Part shown: positions 55,771 through 64,000 of the stretch, piece by piece
How positions within the stretch are numbered: position 1 is the stretch's first letter
Layout: each line of letters opens with the position of its first letter
Assembly: GCF_002776525.5 (NCBI RefSeq)
Contig: NC_045437.1
Location: 136,572,797 to 136,636,796 of the forward strand
DNA length: 64,000 nucleotides
Reading direction: 5' to 3'
DNA from: Piliocolobus tephrosceles
Taxonomy: Eukaryota > Chordata > Mammalia > Primates > Cercopithecidae
The notes under the pieces: generated by a model
Database searches by the model: none
What the model was told of the DNA's origin: nothing
The model's input: the letters and a program-made list of their open reading frames with translations, nothing else
Translations under genes and position numbers: made by a program

Positions 55771-57781
55771 CTAAAAGAAAGCCAGATACAAAGTTTAACC
55801 AACTGAGATTCATAATGGGGTGAAACTCTGTATATTCCAGAAATGAATAGATGTGAATTAGAATAATTGGTGCTGACATTGGAGAGTAATTAGATGGAAT
55901 AGGACCTAAAAATCTCAGATACAGCAGAAAAAGCAATAAACTGGGAAATAGCAGACCTAGATTTTGGTCCTAACTTTGCTACTAACTAGCTGTACGACCT
56001 TGGCAAGCAGCATTCTCTCTGGGCTTCTGTTTTCTCATCTGTCAAATAAGGGACTGGATGAGATAATCTCTAAGGACTCTTCCAGTTCTGAAATGCCATG
56101 ATTCTATTTCATTCTGACAAATTTTATGCAACAGGGAGCCAATGAAGGCTAAAATATTTATCTTAATGATCTTTTATTTCAACCTGCACCATTACCATCT
56201 GTTGTTATATATCAATAATGTAAATCAACTCACAGATCATAACCACAACCATGGAGCTCAAAATTTGAGTAATTCAAGTATAAAGATATGTTACATATAA
56301 ATAATGCAGGGACACTTGAGGTGGGTTGTTTTAATATTGGAAAGAAAATTGCATTTACTGCATACACATAAATAGAATTATTGACCTCTAAAGCTATGGA
56401 ACCTCCTTCATGGACAAGAACGTTAGACAACAGAATTTTCTTTTAATAGTTTCTCCAATACCAAGAGACAGAATACACTGTATTTAATAGTTTGTAAAAA
56501 TTTCTAGCTCAAACTCTGTAAACTAGCTAAGGGAGGAATTGACATCTTTAGTGTCTAGTTAGTAGAAATGCAAATATAAAACTACAGGGGCAGATTGTTA
56601 GAAAAATTTAAAAGAAGAGCAAAATATCACAAATAAAAGGCAACATAACATCCTACTCCAAAAGTCTTTGTATTTATGATCACCTTCCTGGTAATCTGAT
56701 GCCCCCTTTAAGCCACCGACTCTCAAAGAAAAATTTCAACTTTTATTTCTATAAAATATGGGATGAAATGACTAGCTTCATGTCTTATAAAGCCCCAAGA
56801 TAATTAGTTTTGGAAATGACATTTACTCTCATTTATACTTATATGAAGGCTGCTTGATCACAGAACATAAAAAGCAATGAATCACTGCATTTTACCATTA
56901 AACATCTCAAAGTCAAATTACAGTATGGTGCAAATGTCATTTAATTTTCATTAGCCCTTAAAAGGATGGCTGAATGGTGACAAATACATTTCTAAATCTT
57001 TAAAATTTAAGGATGGAGTATATAGAGTAAAATAAAAAAACTTCAGACTTTGGCTACACATGACATACTCAATGTGTTTATTTCCATTTCCTCCTAAAGC
57101 CGTACTAAAAGGACACTAAAGGAAACAAAGACTTAGGCAGAGAGGGGATTTTGGAAGTAATATAATCTAATTGATTCAGTGCACAGTGATTTGCTTCTTA
57201 TGATATGCTACAAGTTAGCAGGAGAATCTAGCTTAGAATATGGTCTCTTTTATAGGAGAGGGTGATGGGTAGAAACAATGGAAATAACATTTATTGAATG
57301 ACTGCCATAAGCCAACCACTGTGCTAGGGGCTTGACATGTAAGTTTCCAAGTTCTTTTTCACTACAAGATATACAGCAATTGGAGGACATAATTCTGTAC
57401 TTTATTCTAGATCAGTGTTTCTCAATGGTTATAGGCTTTGAGTGTGCTGAAAAAATGCTCCAAGCTTTCCCCAGAACTTTGATTAGGAGTTCCTATAGCT
57501 TCATCCATGGCAGCATTTTCCAAACTTCATTCATTCCTTCTCCTGTCATTTTTGTTTGTTTTTACTATATCCATGAACCAAATTATCATCATTTCTGCTT
57601 TTCTTTTAAATCAACTCATTTTATTTTTACTTTCATATTTATTTAAAAAGGAAATTCTATATTGGTTCTGTGGACAAAAGTAACCGTACACATAAACATA
57701 ATGAAAACAAGAAGTGTTATTAGCTTCCAGAGATACTACTCCCTGCTTAAGGCTCTGAGCTGGAGGCTTGCTCTCTCTGTA
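55771..57781 (-). other. Probable MFAP3 5' intron, proximal part
   Basis: Non-coding. A sense MIR lies at 55930-56115 (AACTAGCTGTACGACCTTGG to CTTCCAGTTCTGAAATGCCA) and a short antisense MIR scrap at 57275-57345. The rest is AT-rich and unrecognised. Confidence 0.55.
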
Positions 57782-57903
57782 GTAAAACCAAAACCAAAAC
57801 CAAAACCAAAACCAAAACCAAAACCAAAACNNNNNNNNNNAAAACCAAAACCAAAACCAAAACCAAAACCAAAACCAAAACCAAAACCAAAACCAAAACC
57901 AAA
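57782..57903. repeat. (AAAACC)n hexanucleotide array with an assembly gap
   Basis: Pure AAAACC units run 57782-57830 and 57841-57903, interrupted by ten N at 57831-57840. The true length is unknown. The FWFWFW and KPKPKP open frames are translations of this array. Confidence 0.97.
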
Positions 57904-58009
57904 AGCCCCCCACAACTCCAGTTTATTTTAATGCCACTTTGTTTCTTATCCTGCCATCGCCTTCCTTTCTACTCTTCCCCACCACTGAGTTTTAGATTGG
58001 AGGGATACA

Positions 58010-58330
58010 TTTTCATATATTCAACAGTATCTACTGAGCACCTACCATGTGCCTACCTACTGCCCCACAGTCTCGTCCTCCATGAAGCTCAGTCTGGCAG
58101 ACGATGGACACTAACTACATATATACAAAACATACTCAATGTTACCCAAGGGAAAATACAGATGCTACAGGAGGACCCGACCTGGGGAGTTAATCTCATC
58201 ATGGAAAGCCTCTGAGAAAGAGAGGTGTACAGCACCTATTCTTCAGGTGCAGGACCTGAAGAATAAAGAGGAATAAAAACTGGAAGGAAAGCACTCAAGG
58301 TAGAGGGCCAAGGGACAGGGAAAAAGGAGA
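58010..58330 (-). repeat. L2 LINE fragment (antisense)
   Basis: 'CAACAGTATCTACTGAGCACC', 'TACCATGTGCC' and 'CCATGAAGCTCAGTCTGGCAG' then 'TGGAAAGCCTCTGAGAAAGAG' follow antisense L2. Confidence 0.75.
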
Positions 58331-58879
58331 GGGGTCACTGGTCAGGAGTTGTTCACGAAAAAGAGCTAAAAAAATTGTGGTAAAGAGAGGCAGTGGCCAA
58401 AAATGCTGCGTCTGATTCCTGATTCTGGAGGGGAACTAACTGGGCCAATGGCGAAACTGGAGATGGACTCCGGAAGCTGCAGTGGCTGAAGTGAGTGAGG
58501 GAGATATTTGTCCATGATGAAGAGGTCAAAGAACTGAGAGGCTCAAACGTGGGCAGATCACCTGGGGGTATGGTCATATCCCCCTAGTGTAGAAGAAACT
58601 GGAAAGGAAGGAAATGGACTCGGTCATCCTGCTCTGATATTCAGGAACTTCAGCAGAATGAACAGCTGTTACAGGCGAGGGCTGCAGGGCAATCAGTGTC
58701 CTTACCAACACGAGGCTTGGCAAAGCATAACTGCCACATGGAATTCTGCCTTCCCACAAACTTCCTGAACCTCCTATCAAGGCCTTAGCTATTCCTCCTA
58801 CGTAAATTCAGAGTATAGCTGTATAAAGATGGCTTCTCCTTTACCCCAGAGCCCTCCCCACCTACCCTACTCATCTGGT
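58331..58879. other. Non-coding, no recognisable feature
   Basis: About 550 bases; parts up to 58560 may be further decayed L2. No gene. Confidence 0.4.
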
Positions 58880-59010
58880 GCTGGTATATGCTGCTCTGCA
58901 CTGCCAGGCAGTCTATCCCATCTCACCTACCCCTTAAGAACGAGGCCTATATTTTTTATTGCTATACGTCATAACTAACACATGCTCAATAAATATTGAT
59001 GGAGATTAGT
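58880..59010 (+). repeat. L2 LINE 3' end (sense)
   Basis: 'CACCTACCCCTTAAGAACGAGG' and ACACATGCTCAATAAATATT mark the L2 terminus. Confidence 0.65.
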
Positions 59011-59264
59011 TTAAATTTGATTCAGTATGTAACAGACCTTTATAAATTGAATAATGTTATGTAACGGATTATAATTGTTCAAACTGACATACAGTTACCT
59101 ATTATAAATTCTCTGAAACAAAAACAGTCAATGCTAACAATCTTGAAAGACCTTAAAAGCACCTAATTAAAGGCATTCTTCTGACTCCCAATCTGATATC
59201 TTCATTTACCATCTTGTCCTAGAGGATAATGGTAGGAATAAAAGATCAGCAAGTGCAGTTTCCA

Positions 59265-59430
59265 AACCAGGTTGAGTGTCACAATTGCCAGAAGAGCTTT
59301 TCAAAAACATGAATTCCCGGGTCCCACCCCAGAACCAGTAAGAAACTCTGCGTTTGCGCCTTGGAATTTATGACTTTTAATTGGCTCCTTGGGTGTTTTT
59401 GAGGTGTTGATTCACGTACTGCATCTAAGG
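59265..59430. mobile_element. MER5-like DNA transposon remnant
   Basis: TTTTCAAAAACATGAATTCC, 'CGGGTCCCACCCCAGAACCAGT' region and AATTGGCTCCTTGGGTG follow hAT-Charlie MER5. Confidence 0.75.
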
Positions 59431-59584
59431 GCCACTAATACAGTTCCTCAATTTCCTCTACAACTGACCTGCAGAATGGTATTTCAGGCTGTTTGAATAT
59501 TTCCAGTGAGAGATATAATCACTCACATTACATTCTAGATTTAGATTACTCTGGATCAGCATAATTGAAGGTCTCTAATAAAAG

Positions 59585-59815
59585 CTGCGTAGCAGAGAGG
59601 TTCAGAGTATAGGATTCAAATACTATCTCTGACTAACCAGCCTTGCGACTTTTATAAATGACTTAATCTCCCTGCCTCAGCCCCTCATCTTTAAAATAAG
59701 CAAAATAACAGAATCTATTCTCACAGGATTATTGCAAAGTCTGAATGTGGTAGTACATATAAAACACAGAGTTTGGCAATGGTAATCACCGAATAAGCTC
59801 TATTATTATTGTTCA
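59585..59815 (+). repeat. MIR SINE (sense)
   Basis: TAGCAGAGAGGTTCAGAGTA, 'TGACTTAATCTCCCTGCCTCAG', 'CAGGATTATTGCAAAGTCTG' and 'GAATAAGCTCTATTATTATTG' give a nearly complete MIR. Confidence 0.82.
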
Positions 59816-61808
59816 TGGTTCTTTCAGATATTGTACTAAAATTTACATTTGACAGTTACATCATTATAAAACACTCAGAATACCATGCAACCATTTAAAA
59901 ATCTTGGGGGTTGGGGGGAAGGGGACACCATTATGCAATTTTAATCTTAAGTTTAAAATTTCACATTTTTCTTTTTCTCAATGCAAATATTTTGCAATAC
60001 TATGGAGCATACAGGCATTGTAAACTGAGCTTGGATATCAACCATGATATGACATTGTATGTATCCTCAGTTTGTGGTAGAGAAGCTTTGTTGTGATCTA
60101 CTTACCCGATGCGATGGCTCCCCTCTTTGAGCCCTATCCCTATCTTCTTGGGCCTAGGAGGAAGACAATCCATTGGCAAAGTAAGCTAATAGAATCTTTG
60201 TTCTTGGAACTTGGAATTGAGACCCTTGTAGGTCAGGGTCATTTGAGGAAAAGAAGGCATGTGAGGGCTGAGGCAGTCAGGTTTGGACCACATACAAGGA
60301 GAAGCTGTGAGAAAGGACAAAAGGGATAGGGAAGGGAGAGAGTGCGAAGACAGGAAGAGAAGCAGGGGAAAGAGAGAGACTCAAACATGCTGCTTTGGTG
60401 CCTGATAGAATTCTACTTCCTGGCTCTCCTAGGACTCTTAAAAAAGAAACACCTTTATTAAATTTTACTCAAAATTAAAACCACAAAAGTGAAGATGAAT
60501 GTGCAAACAACGTAATAAATGGGGAAATGGTAAGGCAGGAGAAAAAAGATTAAGTTCACAAAAAGTGATTGACCTGTATCTGTGGCTGCCAGGCAATCTT
60601 CATCATAGATCTCTATTCTCTTCCTTACACAGTGGAGTGTGGCAAGCAAACTGCCCATGTGGCCAAGATTTGCGGTTCCTGTGTTGTACAGACACAGTCA
60701 TTTGCCTCTACTAAAAGTTTTCAGAAACCTACCAGACAGGATTTAGGAAAACACTATAAACTCCCTTAAACTGATCTCAGGCCAAACATGGCAGAAGTAG
60801 CCTGATATACTGATTTTGAGTCACAAGAGAAAGAGGTTGCACAACAGCCTTACACATTCAGTTAATACTGGGCACTTCACTCATACCATGTACATCCTGA
60901 ACACAGAGGACTTCTGATTTGAGAGACTAACAGATATAACCCATTTGCAGGTAACAGGCTGTTCAGCAGCTGTGAGAGAAAACACTGGCAAAGATACGTG
61001 TCCAAGGAGGTGACAAAGCAGAAAAAACAGTGAGGGAAGAACAAATCATCCTTGGTATCAGGGTACTATTATTTCCTCACACTAAGTCTCCTTTTTGCTA
61101 AGTCAGCTTGAATAGGTTTCTGCTTCTTGCAACACAAACCGCATTGACTATGACCATTCTGCTCATTCTAGACAAATGACTTTAAAACAACAGCACAACT
61201 AGGTCAAGGACCCATCGTGGAAGATGAAGTAGAGTAGGTGGTACAAGAGTTGCTAAGGAGAATTAGGATACTGTCCTAGACCCTCAAGAATTTACAAACC
61301 AGCTTGAAAGACAGCACAGAAACAACTAACTATATCTAAGACGATGTGACTGAAATGTAATTATGCTGTGAATGCAACAGAGAAAAGACAAATTTTAAGT
61401 TTTAGGACTGCAATTCACTTACATGTTTGGGACTTCCTATAATAATATTAGGCCTGCATGCTTTGAACATATGATACTTTATATTAAGTTATTTTACTTT
61501 CATTTCCAATTCTTTAATTTTTCCTCACATATAGATCCCCAGATGCAGAATTGTTCACCAAATCAGTTAAGTGGGCTGAGGTCATTAAGGCAGGTATATT
61601 AGATGCCATGGGAGACACAAGAGTACATGCATTTGTATTTGGAAAAAAAAAATTGATATATATATCATGCCTGCTATTTTTAATGCAGCAGCTGACATCT
61701 GAAACCCAAGAATAGATTTCAAAAAGGAAAACCAAAGTGTCACCTTCTTGTTATCAGTTAAAAAGGGCTACACGATGTTTGTGGATGAAGTTACTTGGTA
61801 AAATTTTT
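59816..61808. other. Non-coding, mostly unique sequence
   Basis: About 2 kb, probably MFAP3 5' intron. 59880-60000 may be an L1 3' scrap (CATGCAACCATTTAAAAATC). A purine-rich patch lies at 60320-60385. No gene is supported. Confidence 0.4.
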
Positions 61809-61809
61809 T

Positions 61810-62133
61810 ATTACCTTTCTTTCCTTTTTTTTTTGAGACAGAGTTTCGGTCTTGTTGCCCAGGCTGGAGTGCAATGGTGAGATCTCGGCTCACTGCAACC
61901 TCTGCCTCCTGGGTTCAAGCGATTCTCCTGCCTCAGCCTCCCGAGTAGCTAGGATTACAGGCATGCGTCACCATGCCTGGCTAATTTTTTGTATTTTTAG
62001 TAGAGACGGGGTTTCTCCATGTTGGTCAGGCTAGTCTTGAACTCTCAACCTCAGGTGATCTGCCAGCCTCGGCCTCCCAAAGTGCTGGGATTACAGGCAT
62101 GAGCCACTGCACCCAGCCTATATTACCTTTCTT
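61810..62133 (-). mobile_element. AluS-like element
   Basis: Antisense Alu (61822-62121) between exact repeats ATTACCTTTCTT at 61810-61821 and 62122-62133. Confidence 0.95.
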
Positions 62134-63329
62134 CAGCATTAATAAATAAAAATGTAATAGATAAGTGTAAGACTCAAGTTTAATCCAACTCCTTTTTCAT
62201 CTTTTAGGTATACAGAATATAAGCTTTGCTAGGATCATAAAGAATCAGAAATGTAGATGATTTTACCCCAGAAAACCATGTAGAATATTGACTATATTAT
62301 TTTAAAAAAAGAAAGAGAAGAGCCTATAGCTGTCGCCCCTAACAGATTGTCTTGTTGCTGTTCCTGCCAACTTCCGAGGGAAGAAATATTTCCATTCTGT
62401 TCCAATTTTCAACATAAATAAGGAAGTAATATGGCTGATTTCCGTTCTGGTGACTCAATATTAAGTTGGCTGAGGAAACTGATGTTTGCAGAAATAGTTC
62501 TGAGAAAATGCAAAGCAGGGAAACACATTGATGCCCAGGTGGTATTTTTTTTTTAACCTCCAATTATATTGGGATATTAGTACTTCATTCTCTATAATCA
62601 AACGTGTTCTAGGCTGCATTTACAGCTCATCCACTCTTTGCCTGCACTGTCACACTTGGAAAATGGACCAGTTCCTACACCAGGCACACAAATTGACAAA
62701 GCAGCATTCTGAATTGGCAAAGAGGAGAAAACGCAAATGAAGAGCAGATCGTTAGCACTACCCTATCCTTTGCAAAGAACAAACACAAAGTTGTTCTGCC
62801 TAGAGGCAAGCATTATTAGAGGGATCTGTAACATAACAAAGGTTAGTGATATTCAAACAGTAATCACTACTTTGAGGGCCATTTACTTAAAAGTTTCTAA
62901 TTAAAATAGCCTTTATATTCCTAGTAGTATCTTGGAGCCATCACATACTTCATAACTAGCATTTGGTCAGTCTGAGCTCAAACTTCAACATATCTTCTGG
63001 CACCCGGAGAAACATCTTCTGTATTTATCAGAGCTTTGCTTTAAACCCAGGATTATTTCAGTTATACCCATAACTTATATCCTTTTTGCCATAGGTATTT
63101 GCTGAATAGCTACAGGATGCAAATGACAAAAACATCAGTGAAACAGGCTTAGATTTATGACCTTCCCAGGCCATTTTTCCCCCTCTATAGTCTGAAACAT
63201 CTCTCACTATTTGAAACTCAGTCTAATTAAGACAAAATTCCTCTTATCCTCAGATCTACTTGTTCAGCTTATGAACAGCTTAGATAATAGCCAGACAATT
63301 CTTCGTTTTGCAGTATCAAAATTGTAAGA
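62134..63329. other. Non-coding, mostly unique sequence
   Basis: About 1.2 kb, AT-rich; no gene or recognised repeat. Confidence 0.4.
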
Positions 63330-63525
63330 CAATCATGGCTCAGTTGTTAGGAGAATGGGCTCTAGAGTTAAGGTGGCTGATCCTACCCCTGGGTGAAGCC
63401 ATAGGCTTGCAAGGCCTTAGTTTTCACACTTATTAAATAAAATAATATTAACAGTAACTGTCTCATAAGGTAGTTGTGAGGATAAGATGAACTAATGTGG
63501 GTAAATTATAAATATACGCTATTGC
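63330..63525 (+). repeat. MIR SINE (sense)
   Basis: AATGGGCTCTAGAGTTAAGG, 'AAGGCCTTAGTTTTCACAC' and 'AGGTAGTTGTGAGGATAAG' follow MIR. Confidence 0.78.
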
Positions 63526-63529
63526 TATT

Positions 63530-63790
63530 ATTCCACCTCCTACATGTTTTTCAGCTAAGTCCTATTGTCCCTCTCCTACATCATACCCTTTTATCTCACC
63601 TGGGTATACCACACTATCCCTTTAATTTCAGAATGGATCTCCTTAACTCCATTCTTACCTCTATGATCCATCCAAACACTGTGGCACTCAGAATTGGTCC
63701 TAAACACAAATCTGAGCAATTCAGGATAATTTTACAATCTACTGGTGATTTCTTACTGCCCATGAGATAAGCTTAAAATTCCAATCTGGC
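63530..63790 (+). repeat. L2 LINE fragment (sense), weak
   Basis: 'TGAGCAATTCAGGATAATTT', 'GATTTCTTACTGCCCATGAG' and ATAAGCTTAAAATTCC resemble the sense L2 segment that reads, in consensus, around CCAATGGCTTCCCATC. Diverged. Confidence 0.5.
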
Positions 63791-64000
63791 ATTATAATTA
63801 TCCAAGAATAGATTCAGGCAGTAAAACAGAAAGTCATGAGAAGCCCAGCGGTGCCTCTATGTACAATAATTGCCTGCAGGAGGAATGAATGGATTTAAAC
63901 ATTAAGTCTGGTCTTTAGTTGTACCTCTATCACAAATTAGCTATGATGTGCTCCAGTGGTCTTAGTTTCCTCACCTACAGGCTGATTATCATTATCATTC
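63791..64000. other. Non-coding, no recognisable feature
   Basis: Final 210 bases; nothing recognised apart from a possible MIR-type start at 63965 (TAGTTTCCTCACCTACAGG). Confidence 0.4.

Noticed and set aside
57782..57903. Interstitial telomere-like array (GGTTTT on the minus strand)
   Set aside because: Vertebrate telomere repeat is TTAGGG. The GGTTTT unit is a simple A-rich microsatellite.
57611..57931. FWFWFW and KPKPKP proteins
   Set aside because: Both are translations of the (AAAACC)n array, with an N gap in the middle.
55771..64000. MFAP3 promoter or CpG island
   Set aside because: CpG is scarce throughout, and no GC-rich promoter-like block is visible. The first exon probably lies outside the window.
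1..64000. CRISPR arrays, tRNA, rRNA, phage or plasmid functions
   Set aside because: No regularly spaced repeats, cloverleaf genes or prokaryotic-type gene layout; this is vertebrate nuclear DNA.

Overview
The window is primate nuclear DNA and looks like an Old World monkey (Cercopithecidae). It is AT-rich and gene-poor, with about 20 Alu elements, many ancient MIR and L2 fragments, L1 3' ends and old LTRs. The species-group call rests mainly on one young Alu (26141-26446) that carries changes I know from the macaque/baboon AluYRa-type subfamily. A 10-base N gap at 57831-57840 marks a draft assembly.

Only one gene can be supported: MFAP3 (microfibril-associated protein 3), on the minus strand. 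Its two coding exons are 55310-55604 (signal peptide and first half of the Ig domain) and 51516-52372 (rest of the Ig domain, transmembrane helix, cytoplasmic tail), separated by a 2.9-kb intron. A 3' UTR of about 3.6 kb probably runs down to a poly(A) signal at 47897-47902. The first coding exon has a good acceptor at 55770/55771, so 55771-64000 is most likely 5' intron; the promoter was not found and probably lies beyond 64000. The reading frame is extended by about 21 codons relative to the human protein as I remember it, because of one extra base near the C-terminus.

Positions 1 to about 47880 lie downstream of MFAP3 and are intergenic. In human the next gene on that side is, from memory, GALNT10, but no exon of it is recognisable here. 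The interest of this part is its layered history. At 34155-35960 a MIR is split by an L1, the L1 by two Alus, and one Alu by a solo LTR with a 6-bp target duplication and an exact internal 55-bp duplication. A segment of about 377 bp at 9824-10200 was copied into an old repeat 3.3 kb away (13154-13530). Other items are a three-armed Alu (14326-14821), two back-to-back Alu pairs sharing one outer target duplication, an Alu with a palindromic linker (30371-30435), and an old LTR with a 94-bp tandem duplication (36536-36723).

I found no operon, CRISPR array, tRNA/rRNA gene, phage or other dedicated multi-gene system. Almost all open reading frames outside MFAP3 are translations of Alu or microsatellite sequence. 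Repeat family names come from memory of consensus sequences; ends of ancient fragments are good to about 20-50 bases.
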